Positions 1 through 11,369 of a stretch of 64,000 nucleotides of DNA are shown one piece after another. The DNA comes from Symsagittifera roscoffensis (Eukaryota; Xenacoelomorpha; Acoela; Convolutidae). A program made the position numbers and the translations under genes. Positions within the stretch are counted from its first letter, which is position 1. Each line of letters opens with the position of its first letter. Below the pieces are notes generated by a model. That model was not told where the DNA came from, made no database searches, and saw only the letters and a program-made list of their open reading frames with translations. Location: contig NC_087067.1 in the NCBI RefSeq assembly GCF_963678635.1, positions 32,460,401-32,524,400 of the forward strand. The letters are read 5' to 3'.

Positions 1-363
1 AATCTTGGGGGACTGAGAAAATGAACCAATTTCGTCGAACCAGTTCAAAGTTATGAGTTCTTGAAAGCTCGGTGATGCCAAAAAGTTAAGCCTAATCGAG
101 CGTGGTGCAAAAAACGAAAATTTCAAAATTTTTGTTCTTTTCTGTCTAAATTTTATTTTTTCAATATCGTATCACAATTTTGGACTCAGAACAATTCCAA
201 CGAGCCCAAAACGACTTCTTTAGCTTCAGTGTTCGTGGAGTAATTATCAGTTGAAATTTTGGGGGGGAGCTGAAATTCGGCCATTTTGGAAGAAAATCGA
301 CCTAAAAGCTAACTTTTCAGATAGTGCAATTTTTTTCTTGCATTTTTCATAAAATGGGGTGCT

Positions 364-379
364 CTCTGCTGTCGCAGAG
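364..379. repeat. Spacer hairpin CTCTGC-TGTC-GCAGAG
   Basis: A perfect 6-bp inverted repeat with a four-base loop. It extends as GC/GC (361-362 with 381-382) beyond one T-T mismatch. It recurs in every unit, about 740 bp upstream of U2. Variants include loop TCTC (near 27619 and 30498) and a G-U-tolerant CTTTGC arm (near 21857 and 23296). The role is unknown and it may be neutral. Confidence 0.5.
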
Positions 380-1041
380 TGCATTCATAGAAACTTATCA
401 AATAGATTTGAAAACTTACCTATTTAATAAGTTTATCACAACAATTAGGCTAAAAGCATCTTTCAGTATCCTGGCTGGTATTCGACCATAAGCCACTAAC
501 GTTGAGTGAGCGGCTATCATGCCATAGATGGTCATCTAAGACACCCTGTACACGCTCCGTAGGTTTTGACCAGCCGATTTGGCCATAAAACTCATTGGGC
601 CAAAAAAATTCTGAAAATTGTCAATTTTTCAAATTTTGTTTGAATTGCATAAATTATAACGTGAGCGTGCAAAATTTTACATGGTATAAGAGCATATTTC
701 TACTCTCGCAAGAGGGCGAGTGTTTTAAAAGTAATGTACATAGTTATATGCTAGTCAGGATATAAATGGAAGCGGAATTACTCAAATGCCTAAGGCAGAA
801 CCGCAGATTCTGTCTTTGTCTACATCGTTAAGCCCATGTCGTATGTAACGGCACAAACGCAGATGGTTATAACGTAGTCTACTGTACTCTTACGATAGAT
901 TTACTAGCCAGCAGGGGAGTTTTGTTAGGGCGAAGTGTCATTATGGCTACCTCTTTTCAACTTTCCCCCTTGACCTTTCATAAGTTGGTCCGGGAGCAAC
1001 CCAGCTCTCAACCCAGTCGGATAAATATAAATTTTTATGAT

Positions 1042-1062
1042 GCGAGCTGTTTTTTCATTGTT
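1042..1062 (+). promoter_or_regulatory. Candidate PSE-like region of U2 (copy 1)
   Basis: Pol II snRNA genes of animals use a proximal sequence element about 40-60 bp upstream of the start and no TATA box near -30 (established knowledge). At that distance each copy has GCGAGCTGTTTTTTCATTG, which is almost invariant; copy 18 changes GATGCGAGC to GAAGCGAGC just upstream. There is no TATA box at -30; an AT-rich run ATAAATATAAATTTTT lies at about -82 to -67. The placement is by position only, since I do not recognise a consensus. The same offset applies to every copy. Confidence 0.25.
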
Positions 1063-1102
1063 GTGTTCAAGGCATGTACCAAAATTAGGAAAAGGTTTAG
1101 CT

Positions 1103-1289
1103 ATCGCTTCTCGGCCTTTTGGCTAAGATCATGTGTAGTATCTGTTCTTGTCAGCTTAATATCTGGCATGCTGGGCATAGCCTGGCACCAATATTAAACT
1201 GAATTTTACTTCCCGAGTTAACACCGAAGCTTGCTTCAGTTCACTCACGGATTGTCCCGGTCTTACACTACCATCGGGAGCAGTCCACC
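1103..1289 (+). ncRNA. U2 snRNA, copy 1
   Basis: U2 snRNA pairs with the intron branch site and with U6 in the spliceosome. Seen here: stem I (nt 1-24), GTAGTA branch-site element (33-38), stem IIa GTCAG/CTGGC (48-52 with 61-65), stem IIb TGCTGGGC/GCCTGGCA (67-74 with 78-85), alternative stem IIc TTAATAT/ATATTAA (54-60 with 89-95), Sm-type site near 99-107, stem III (113-120 with 137-144; inner GAAG/CTTC) and stem IV (147-157 with 173-184). The end at CACC matches the usual U2 length of about 187-190 nt. The start is set by homology to ATCGCTTCTC. Private changes against the reference form are T101A (Sm site AATTTTA) and G140C, which breaks one stem III pair. Confidence 0.93.
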
Positions 1290-2145
1290 TGAAAATTCTG
1301 AACCTGCAAATTACCTTAATAGAGTGAAGATGTCAGTATGAAGAGTCTAATTGAGCCTGGTGAATTGCGCGAACGGCCATAACTTGCCCAAAAAACTTAA
1401 GACTTCCAAATTTTTCTATTTCTATCGTGAGACCATCGTCAAATCTTGGGGGACTGAGAAAATGAACCAATTTGGTCGAACCAGTTCGAAGTTATGAGTT
1501 CTTGAAAGCTCGGTGATGCCAAAAAGTTAAGCCTAATCGAGCGTGGTGCAAAAAACGAAAATTTCAAAATTTTTGTTCTTTTCTGTCTAAATTTTATTTT
1601 TTCAATATCGTATCACAATTTTGGACTCAGAACAATTCCAACGAGCCCAAAACGACTTCTTTAGCTTCAGTGTTCGTGGAGTAATCATCAGTTGAAATTT
1701 TGGGGGGAGCTGAAATTCGGCCATTGGGGAAGAAAATCGACCTAAAAGCTAACTTTTAAGTTACTGCAATTTTTTTCTTGCATTTTTCATAAAATGGGGT
1801 GCTCTCTGCTGTCGCAGAGTGCATTCAAAGAAACTTATCAAATAGATTTGAAAACTTACCTATTTAATAAGTTTATCACATTAATTAGGCTAAAAGCATC
1901 TATCAGTATCCTGGCTGTTATTCGACCATATGCCACTAACGTTGAGTGAGCAGCTATCATGCCATAGATGGTCATCTAAGACACCCTGTACACGCTCCGT
2001 AGGTTTTGACCAGCCGATTTGGCCATAAAACTCCTTGGGCCAAAAAATTTCTGAAAGTTGTCAATTTTTCAAATTTTGTTTGAATTGCATAAATTATAAC
2101 GTGAGCGTGCAAAATTTTACATGGTATAAGAGCATATTTCTACTC

Positions 2146-2155
2146 TCGCGCGAGG
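2146..2155. repeat. Spacer palindrome CTCGCGCGAG
   Basis: A perfect 10-bp palindrome in an otherwise AT-rich spacer, and the most CpG-dense spot of the spacer. It recurs in every unit except unit 1, where it reads CTCGCAAGAG (705-714). It could be a protein-binding site, but nothing in the sequence shows that. Confidence 0.4.
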
Positions 2156-2542
2156 GCGAGTGTTTTAAAAGTAATGTACATAGTTATATGCTAGTCAGGA
2201 TATAAATGGAAGCGGAATTACTCAAATGCCTAAGGCAGAACCGCAGATTCTGTCTTTGTCCACATCGTTACGCCCATGTCGTATGTAACGGCACAAACGC
2301 AGATGGTTATAACGTAGTCTAGTGTACTCTTACGATAGATTTACTAGCCAGCAGGGGAGTTTTGTTAGGGCGAAGTGTTGTTATGGCTACCTCTTTCCAA
2401 CTTTCCCCCTTGACCTTTCATAAGTTGGTCCGGGAGCAACCCAGCTCTCAACCCAGTCGGATAAATGTAAATTTTTATGATGCGAGCTGTTTTTTCATTG
2501 TTGTGTTCAAGGCATGTACCAAAATTAGGAAAAGGTTTAGTT

Positions 2543-2729
2543 ATCGCTTCTCGGCCTTTTGACTAAGATCATGTGTAGTATCTGTTCTTGTCAGCTTAAT
2601 ATCTGGCATGCTGGGCATAGCCTGGCACCAATATTAAACTGATTTTTACTTCCCGAGTTAACACCGAAGCTTGCTTCAGTTGACTCACGGATTGTCCCGG
2701 TCTTACACTACCATCGGGAGCAGTCCACC
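2543..2729 (+). ncRNA. U2 snRNA, copy 2
   Basis: It differs from the reference U2 form only at G20A in the 3' arm of stem I (TTTTGACTAAG). The change is shared with copy 3 and weakens stem I. The rest of the gene, including the Sm site ATTTTTA, matches. Confidence 0.93.
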
Positions 2730-3982
2730 TGTAAATTCTGAACCTGCAAATTACCTTAATAGAGTGAAGATGTCAGTATGAAGAGTCTAATTGAGACTGG
2801 TGAATTGCGCGAACGGCCATAACTTGCCCAAAAAACTTAAGACTTCCAAATTTTGCTATTTCTATCCTAAGACCATCGTCAAATCTTGGGGGACTGAGAA
2901 AATGAACCAATTTCGTCGAACCAGTTCAAAGTTATGAGTTCTTGAAAGCTCGGTGATGCCAAAAAGTTAAGCCTAATCGATTGTGGTGCAAAAAACGAAA
3001 ATTTCAAAATTTTTGTTCTTTTCTGTCTAAATTTTATTTTTTCAATATTGTATCACAATTTTGGACTCAGAACAATTCCAACGAGCCCAAAACGACTTCT
3101 TTAGCTTCAGTGTTCGTGGAGTAATTATCAGTTGAAATTTTGGGGGGAGCTGAAATTCGGCCATTTTGGAAGAAAATCGACCTAAAAGCTAACTTTTAAG
3201 TTAGTGCAATTTTTTTCTTGCATTTTTCATAAAATGGGGTGCTCTCTGCTGTCGCAGAGTGCATTCAAAGAAACTTATCAAATAGATTTGAAAACTTACC
3301 TATTTAATAAGTTTATCACAATAATTAGGCTAAAAGTATCTATCAGTATCCTGGCTGGTATTCGACCATATGCCACTAACGTTGAGTGAGCGGCTATCAT
3401 GCCATAGATGGTCATCTAAGACACCCTGTACACGCTCCGTAGGTTTTGACCAGCCGATTTGGCCATAAAACTCATTGGGCCAAAAAAATTCTGAAAATTG
3501 TTAATTTTTCAAATTTTGTTTGAATTGCATAAATTATAACGTGAGCGTGCAAAATTTTACATGGTATAAGAGCATATTTCTACTCTCGCGCGAGGGCGAG
3601 TGTTTTAAAAGTAATGTACATAGTTATATGCTAGTCAGGATATAAATGGAAGCGGAATTACTCAAATGCCTAAGGCAGAACCGCAGATTCTGTCTTTGTC
3701 TACATCGTTAAGCCCATGTCGTATGTAACGGCACAAACGCAGATGGTTATAACGTAGTCTACTGTACTCTTACGATAGATTTACTAGCCAGCAGGGGAGT
3801 TTTGTTAGGGCGAAGTGTCATTATGGCTACCTCTTTTCAACTTTCCCCCTTGACCTTTCATAAGTTGGTCCGGGAGCAACCCAGCTCTCAACCCAGTCGG
3901 ATAAATATAAATTTTTATGATGCGAGCTGTTTTTTCATTGTTGTGTTCAAGGCATGTACCAAAATTAGGAAAAGGTTTAGTT

Positions 3983-4169
3983 ATCGCTTCTCGGCCTTTT
4001 GACTAAGATCATGTGTAGTATCTGTTCTTGTCAGCTTAATATCTGGCATGCTGGGCATAGCCTGGCACCAATATTAAACTGATTTTTACTTCCCGAGTTA
4101 ACACCGAATCTTGCTTCAGTTGACTCACGGATTGTCCCGGTCTTACACTACCATCGGGAGCAGTCCACC
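3983..4169 (+). ncRNA. U2 snRNA, copy 3
   Basis: It carries G20A in stem I (shared with copy 2) and G127T, which removes the closing G-C pair of the inner stem III hairpin. Otherwise it matches the reference form. Confidence 0.92.
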
Positions 4170-5422
4170 TGTAAATTCTGAACCTGCAAATTACCTTAAT
4201 AGAGTGAAGATGTCAGTATGAAGAGTCTAATTGAGACTGGTGAATTGCGCGAACGGCCATAACTTGCCCAAAAAACTTAAGACTTCCAAATTTTGCTATT
4301 TCTATCGTAAGACCATCGTCAAATCTTGGGGGACTGAGAAAATGAACCAATTTCGTCGAACCAGTTCAAAGTTATGAGTTCTTGAAAGCTCGGTGATGCC
4401 AAAAAGTTAAGCCTAATCGAGCGTGGTGCAAAAAAAGAAAATTTCAAAATTTTTGTTCTTTTCTGTCTAAATTTTATTTTTTCAATATTGTATCACAATT
4501 TTGGACTCAGAACAATTCCAACGAGCCCAAAACGACTTCTTTAGCTTCAGTGTTCGTGGAGTAATTATCAGTTGAAATTTTGGGGGGAGCTGAAATTCGG
4601 CCATTTTGGAAGAAAATCGACCTAAAAGCTAACTTTTAAGTTAGTGCAATTTTTTTCTTGCATTTTTCATAAAATGGGGTGCTCTCTGCTGTCGCAGAGT
4701 GCATTCAAAGAAACTTATCAAATAGATTTGAAAACTTACCTATTTAATAAGTTTATCACAATAATTAGGCTAAAAGCATCTATCAGTATCCTGGCTGGTA
4801 TTCGACCATATGCCACTAACGTTGAGTGAGCGGCTATCATGCCATAGATGGTCATCTAAGACACCCTGTACACGCTCCGTAGGTTTTGACCAGCCGATTT
4901 GGCCATAAAACTCATTGGGCCAAAAAAATTCTGAAAATTGTTAATTTTTCAAATTTTGTTTGAATTGCATAAATTATAACGTGAGCGTGCAAAATTTTAC
5001 ATGGTATAAGAGCATATTTCTACTCTCGCGCGAGGGCGAGTGTTTTAAAAGTAATGTACATAGTTATATGCTAGTCAGGATATAAATGGAAGCGGAATTA
5101 CTCAAATGCCTAAGGCAGAACCGCAGATTCTGTCTTTGTCTACATCGTTAAGCCCATGTCGTATGTAACGGCACAAACGCAGATGGTTATAACGTAGTCT
5201 ACTGTACTCTTACGATAGATTTACTAGCCAGCAGGGGAGTTTTGTTAGGGCGAAGTGTCATTATGGCTACCTCTTTTCAACTTTCCCCCTTGACCTTTCA
5301 TAAGTTGGTCCGGGAGCAACCCAGCTCTCAACCCAGTCGGATAAATATAAATTTTTATGATGCGAGCTGTTTTTTCATTGTTGTGTTCAAGGCATGTACC
5401 AAAATTAGGAAAAGGTTAAGCT

Positions 5423-5609
5423 ATCGCTTCTCGGCCTTTTGGCTAAGATCATGTGTAGTATCTGTTCTTGTCAGCTTAATATCTGGCATGCTGGGCATAG
5501 CCTGGCACCAATATTAAACTGAATTTTACTTCCCGAGTTAACACCGAAACTTGCTTCAGTTGACTCACGGATTGTTCCGGTCTTACACTACCATCGTGAG
5601 CAGTCCACC
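5423..5609 (+). ncRNA. U2 snRNA, copy 4
   Basis: Four changes: T101A (Sm site AATTTTA), G127A in the inner stem III hairpin, C154T in stem IV (now T-G opposite 176) and G175T, which breaks another stem IV pair. Stem IV is clearly weakened in this copy. Confidence 0.91.
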
Positions 5610-6862
5610 TGAAAATTCTGAACCTGCAAATTACCTTAATAGAGTGAAGATGTCAATATGAAGAGTCTAATTGAGCCTGGTGAATTGCGCGAACGGCCAT
5701 AACTTGCCCAAAAAACTTAAGACTTCCAAATTTTTCTATTTCTATCGTAAGACCATCGTCAAATCTTGGGGGACTGAGAAAATGAACCAATTTGGTCGAA
5801 CCAGTTCAAAGTTATGAGTTCTTGAAAGCTCGGTGATGCCAAAAAGTTAAGCCTAATCGAGCGTGGTGCAAAAAACGAAAATTTCAAAATTTTTGTTCTT
5901 TTCTGTCTAAATTTTATTTTTTCAATATCGTATCACAATTTTGGACTCAGAACAATTCCAACGAGCCCAAAACGACTTCTTTAGCTTCAGTGTTCGTGGA
6001 GTAATCATCAGTTGAAATTTTGGGGGGAGCTGAAATTCGGCCATTTTGGAAGAAAATCGACCTAAAAGCTAACTTTTATGTTAGTGCAATTTTTTTCTTG
6101 CATTTTTCTTAAAATGGGGTATTCTCTGCTGTCGCAGAGTGCATTCAAACAAACTTATCAAATAGATTTGAAAACTTACCTATTTAATAAGTTTATCACA
6201 ACAATTAGGCTAAAAGCATCTATCAGTATCCTGGCTGGTATTCGACCATATGCCACTAACGTTGAGTGAGCGGCTATCATGCCATAGATGGTCATCTAAG
6301 ACACCCTGTACACGCTCCGTAGGTTTTGACCAGCCGATTTGGCCATAAAACTCCTTGGGCCAAAAAAACTCTGAAAGTTGTCAATTTTTCAAATTTTGTT
6401 TGAATTGCATAAATTATAACGTGAGCGTGCAAAATTTTACATGGTATAAGAGCATATTTCTACTCTCGCGCGAGGGCGAGTGTTTTAAAAGTAATGTACA
6501 TAGTTATATGCTAGTCAGGATATAAATGGAAGCGGAATTACTCAAATGCCTAAGGCAGAACCGCAGATTCTGTCTTTGTCCACATCGTTAAGCCCATGTC
6601 GTATGTAACGGCACAAACGCAGATGGTTATAACGTAGTCTACTGTACTCTTACGATAGATTTACTAGCCAGCAGGGGAATTTTGTTAGCGCGAAGTGTCA
6701 TTATGGCTACCTCTTTTCAACTTTCCCCCTTGACCTTTCATAAGTTGGTCCGGGAGCAACCCAGCTCTCAACCCAGTCGGATAAATATAAATTTTTATGA
6801 TGCGAGCTGTTTTTTCATTGTTGTGTTCAAGGCATGTACCAAAATTAGGAAAAGGTTTAGCT

Positions 6863-7048
6863 ATCGCTTCTCGGCCTTTGGCTAAGATCATGTGTAGTAT
6901 CTGTTCTTGTCAGCTTAATATCTGGCATGCTGGGCATAGCCTGGCACCAATATTAAACTGAATTTTACTTCCCGAGTTAACACCGAAACTTGCTTCAGTT
7001 GACTCACGGATTGTTCCGGTCTTACACTACCATCGGGAGCAGTCCACC
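6863..7048 (+). ncRNA. U2 snRNA, copy 5 (1-nt deletion in stem I loop)
   Basis: One T is missing from the T15-T18 run of the stem I loop (GGCCTTTGGC), so the copy is 186 nt. It also has T101A, G127A and C154T, shared with copies 4, 7 and 11. Confidence 0.91.
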
Positions 7049-8300
7049 TGAAAATTCTGAACCTGCAAATTACCTTAATAGAGTGAAGATGTCAGTATGA
7101 AGAGTCTAATTGAGACTGGTGAATTGCGCGAAGGGCCATAACTTGCCCAAAAAACTTAAGACTTCCAAATTTTTCTATTTCTATCGTAAGACCATCGTCA
7201 AATCTTGGGGGACTGAGAAAATGAACCAATTTGGTCGAACCAGTTCAAAGTTATGAGTTCTTGAAAGCTCGGTGATGCCAAAAAGTTAAGCCTAATCGAG
7301 CGTGGTGCAAAAAACGAAAATTTCAAAATTTTTGTTCTTTTCTGTCTAAATTTTATTTTTTCAATATCGTATCACAATTTTGGACTCAGAACAATTCCAA
7401 CGAGCCCAAAACGACTTCTTTAGCTTCAGTGTTCGTGGAGTAATCATCAGTTGAAATTTTGGGGGGAGCTGAAATTCGGCCATTTTGGAAGAAAATCGAC
7501 CTAAAAGCTAACTTTTATGTTATTGCAATTTTTTCTTGCATTTTTCATAAAATGGGGTATTCTCTGCTGTCGCAGAGTGCATTCAAAAAAACTTATCAAA
7601 TAGATTTGAAAACTTACCTATTTAATAAGTTTATCACAACAATTAGGCTAAAAGCATCTATCAGTATCCTGGCTGGTATTCGACCATATGCCACTAACGT
7701 TGAGTGAGCGGCTATCATGCCATAGATGGTCATCTAAGACACCCTGTACACGCTCCGTAGGTTTTGACCAGCCGATTTGGCCATAAAACTCCTTGGGCCA
7801 AAAAAACTCTGAAAGTTGTCAATTTTTCAAATTTTGTTTGAATTGCATAAATTATAACGTGAGCGTGCAAAATTTTACATGGTATAAGAGCATATTTCTA
7901 CTCTCGCGCGAGGGCGAGTGTTTTAAAAGTAATGTACATAGTTATATGCTAGTCAGGATATAAATGGAAGCGGAATTACTCAAATGCCTAAGGCAGAACC
8001 GCAGATTCTGTCTTTGTCCACATCGTTAAGCCCATGTCGTATGTAACGGCACAAACGCAGATGGTTATAACGTAGTCTACTGTACTCTTACGATAGATTT
8101 ACTAGCCAGCAGGGGAATTTTGTTAGCGCGAAGTGTCATTATGGCTACCTCTTATCAACTTTCCCCCTTGACCTTTCATAAGTTGGTCCGGGAGCAACCC
8201 AGCTCTCAACCCAGTCGGATAAATATAAATTTTTATGATGCGAGCTGTTTTTTCATTGTTGTGTTCAAGGCATGTACCAAAATTAGGAAAAGGTTTAGCT

Positions 8301-8487
8301 ATCGCTTCTCGGCCTTTTGGCTAAGATCATGTGTAGTATCTGTTCTTGTCAGCTTAATATCTGGCATGCTGGGCATAGCCTGGCACCAATATTAAACTGA
8401 TTTTTACTTCACGAGTTAACACCGAAACTTGCTTCAGTTGACTCACGGATTGTTCCGGTCTTACACTACCATCGGGAGCAGTCCACC
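8301..8487 (+). ncRNA. U2 snRNA, copy 6
   Basis: Changes are C111A just before stem III, G127A and C154T. The Sm site is ATTTTTA. It combines variants of copies 4/5/7 (127, 154) with one found in copies 8, 9 and 13 (111), so it looks like a recombinant or an intermediate. Confidence 0.92.
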
Positions 8488-9741
8488 TGAAAATTCTGAA
8501 CCTGCAAATTACCTTAATAGAGTGAAGATGTCAGTATGAAGAGTCTAATTGAGCCTGGTGAATTGCGCGAACGGCCATAACTTGCCCAAAAAACTTAAGA
8601 CTTCCAAATTTTTCTATTTCTATCGTAAGACCATCGTCAAATCTTGGGGGACTGAGAAAATGAACCAATTTCGTCGAACCAGTTCAAAGTTATGAGTTCT
8701 TGAAAGCTCGGTGATGCCAAAAAGTTAAGCCTAATCGAGCGTGGTGCAAAAAACGAAAATTTCAAAATTTTTGTTCTTTTCTGTCTAAATTTTATTTTTT
8801 GCAATATCGTATCACAATTTTGGACTCAGAACAATTCCAACGAGCCCAAAACGACTTCTTTAGCTTCAGTGTTCGTGGAGTAATCATCAGTTGAAATTTT
8901 GGGGGGAGCTGAAATTCGGCCATTTTGGAAGAAAATCGACCTAAAAGCTAACTTTTATGTAAGTGCAATTTTTTTCTTGCATTTTTCATAAAATGGGGTA
9001 TTCTCTGCTGTCGCAGAGTGCATTCAAACAAACTTATCAAATAGATTTGAAAACTTACCTATTTAATAAGTTTATCACAACAATTAGGCTAAAAGCATCT
9101 ATCAGTATCCTGGCTGGTATTCGACCATATGACACTAACGTTGAGTGAGCGGCTATCATGCCATAGATGGTCATCTAAGACACCCTGTACACGCTCCGTA
9201 GGTTTTGACCAGCCGATTTGGCCATAAAACTCCTTGGGCCAAAAAAACTCTGAAAGTTGTCAATTTTTCAAATTTTGTTTGAATTGCATAAATTATAACG
9301 TGAGCGTGCAAAATTTTACATGGTATAAGAGCATATTTCTACTCTCGCGCGAGGGCGAATGTTTTAAAAGTAATGTACATAGTTATATGCTAGTCAGGAT
9401 ATAAATGGAAGCGGAATTACTCAAATGCCTAAGGCAGAACCGCAGATTCTGTCTTTGTCCACATCGTTAAGCCCATGTCGTATGTAACGGCACAAACGCA
9501 GATGGTTATAACGTAGTCTACTGTACTCTTACGATAGATTTACTAGCCAGCAGGGGAATTTTGTTAGCGCGAAGTGTCATTATGGCTACCTCTTTTCAAC
9601 TTTCCCCCTTGACCTTTCATAAGTTGGTCCGGGAGCAACCCAGCTCTCAACCCAGTCGGATAAATATAAATTTTTATGATGCGAGCTGTTTTTTCATTGT
9701 TGTGTTCAAGGCATGTACCAAAATTAGGAAAAGGTTTAGCT

Positions 9742-9928
9742 ATCGCTTCTCGGCCTTTTGGCTAAAATCATGTGTAGTATCTGTTCTTGTCAGCTTAATA
9801 TCTGGCATGCTGGGCATAGCCTGGCACCAATATTAAACTGAATTTTACTTCCCGAGTTAACACCGAAACTTGCTTCAGTTGACTCACGGATTGTTCCGGT
9901 CTTACACTACCATCGGGAGCAGTCCACT
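9742..9928 (+). ncRNA. U2 snRNA, copy 7
   Basis: G25A (GGCTAAAATCATG) falls in the segment that pairs with U6 and is private to this copy. It also has T101A, G127A, C154T and C187T at the last base. The G25A change makes normal function of this copy doubtful. Confidence 0.9.
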
Positions 9929-11182
9929 TGAAAATTCTGAACCTGCAAATTACCTTAATAGAGTGAAGATGTCAGTATGAAGAGTCTAATTGAGCCTGGT
10001 GAATTGCGCGAACGGCCATAACTTGCCCAAAAAACTTAAGACTTCCAAATTTTTCTATTTCTATCGTAAGACCATCGTCAAATCTTGGGGGACTGAGAAA
10101 ATGAACCAATTTGGTCGAACCAGTTCAAAGTTATGAGTTCTTGAAAGCTCGGTGATGCCAAAAAGTTAAGCCTAATCGAGCGTGGTGCAAAAAACGAAAA
10201 TTTCAAAATTTTTGTTCTTTTCTGTCTAAATTTTATTTTTTGCAATATCGTATCACAATTTTGGACTCAGAACAATTCCAACGAGCCCAAAACGACTTCT
10301 TTAGCTTCAGTGTTCGTGGAGTAATCATCAGTTGAAATTTTGGGGGGAGCTGAAATTCGGCCATTTTGGAAGAAAATCGACCTAAAAGCTAACTTTTATG
10401 TTAGTGCAATTTTTTTCTTGCATTTTTCATAAAATGGGGTATTCTCTGCTGTCGCAGAGTGCATTCAAACAAACTTATCAAATAGATTTGAAAACTTACC
10501 TATTTAATAAGTTTATCACAACAATTAGGCTAAAAGCATCTATCAGTATCCTGGCTGGTATTCGACCATATGCCACTAACGTTGAGTGAGCGGCTATCAT
10601 GCCATAGATGGTCATCTAAGACACCCTGTACACGCTCCGTAGGTTTTGACCAGCCGATTTGGCCATAAAACTCCTTGGGCCAAAAAAACTCTGAAAGTTG
10701 TCAATTTTTCAAATTTTGTTTGAATTGCATAAATTATAACGTGAGCGTGCAAAATTTTACATGGTATAAGAGCATATTTCTACTCTCGCGCGAGGGCGAG
10801 TGTTTTAAAAGTAATGTACATAGTTATATGCTAGTCAGGATATAAATGGAAGCGGAATTACTCAAATGCCTAAGGCAGAACCGCAGATTCTGTCTTTGTC
10901 CACATCGTTAAGCCCATGTCGTATGTAACGGCACAAACGCAGATGGTTATAACGTAGTCTACTGTACTCTTACGATAGATTTACTAGCCAGCAGGGGAAT
11001 TTTGTTAGCGCGAAGTGTCATTATGGCTACCTCTTTTCAACTTTCCCCCTTGACCTTTCATAAGTTGGTCCGGGAGCAACCCAGCTCTCAACCCAGTCGG
11101 ATAAATATAATTTTTTATGATGCGAGCTGTTTTTTCATTGTTGTGTTCAAGGCATGTACCAAAATTAGGAAAAGGTTTAGCT

Positions 11183-11369
11183 ATCGCTTCTCGGCCTTTT
11201 GGCTAAGATCATGTGTAGTATCTGTTCTTGTCAGCTTAATATCTGGCATGCTGGGCATAGCCTGGCACCAATATTAAACTGATTTTTACTTCACGAGTTA
11301 ACACCGAAGCTTGCTTCAGTTGACTCACAGATTGTCCCGGTCTTACACTACCATCGGGAGCAGTCCACC
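11183..11369 (+). ncRNA. U2 snRNA, copy 8
   Basis: Two changes: C111A before stem III and G147A at the base of stem IV (CACAGATTG), which loses the 147-184 pair. Identical to copies 9 and 13. Confidence 0.92.

Larger units (their letters stand above)
1..1102. other. U2 array spacer (representative, unit 1)
   Basis: AT-rich non-coding spacer, repeated in every unit. It holds short homopolymer runs (A6-7, T6-7, a G6-7 run near 262), a hairpin (364-379), a near-palindrome (705-714) and the U2 upstream region (about 900-1102). The conceptual frames across it have no recognisable domain and no consistent start context. I see no tRNA, 5S rRNA or other snRNA. Confidence 0.7.
1..5760 (+). repeat. 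Array block A, units 1-4
   Basis: Four units of 1440 bp. They share CACATTAATT/CACAATAATT-type changes near 1881 and 3321, and CCCAG in the upstream region (near 1001). U2 copies 2 and 3 share G20A in stem I. Unit 1 differs from the rest by a seven-G run near 262 and by CTCGCAAGAG instead of the palindrome CTCGCGCGAG near 705-714. Confidence 0.75.

Noticed and set aside
80-125. Box C/D snoRNA starting at GTGATGCC
   Set aside because: The box C match is imperfect and no convincing box D or terminal stem is present.
640-652. Octamer-like distal element GAATTGCATAAAT
   Set aside because: It matches the snRNA octamer at seven of eight bases, but lies about 460 bp upstream of U2, further than the usual position near -220, so it is likely chance in AT-rich DNA.
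922-1197. Recurrent open frame of about 66-94 codons, one per unit
   Set aside because: It runs from a TTG start through the upstream region and the first half of U2. Its length is set by U2 sequence, it breaks with single-base indels in U2 (copies 5, 31), and it shows no domain. It is a by-product of the RNA gene.
1290-1345. 3' box for U2 3'-end formation
   Set aside because: The flank after CACC is conserved between units, but so is the whole spacer, and I see no match to the vertebrate GTTT-N-AAA-RNNAGA pattern.
3204-3389. Recurrent open frame of about 61 codons in the spacer
   Set aside because: No recognisable protein family, no conserved ATG start, and frame-shortening changes between units. 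It is in AT-rich repeated spacer and has no sign of codon-level constraint.
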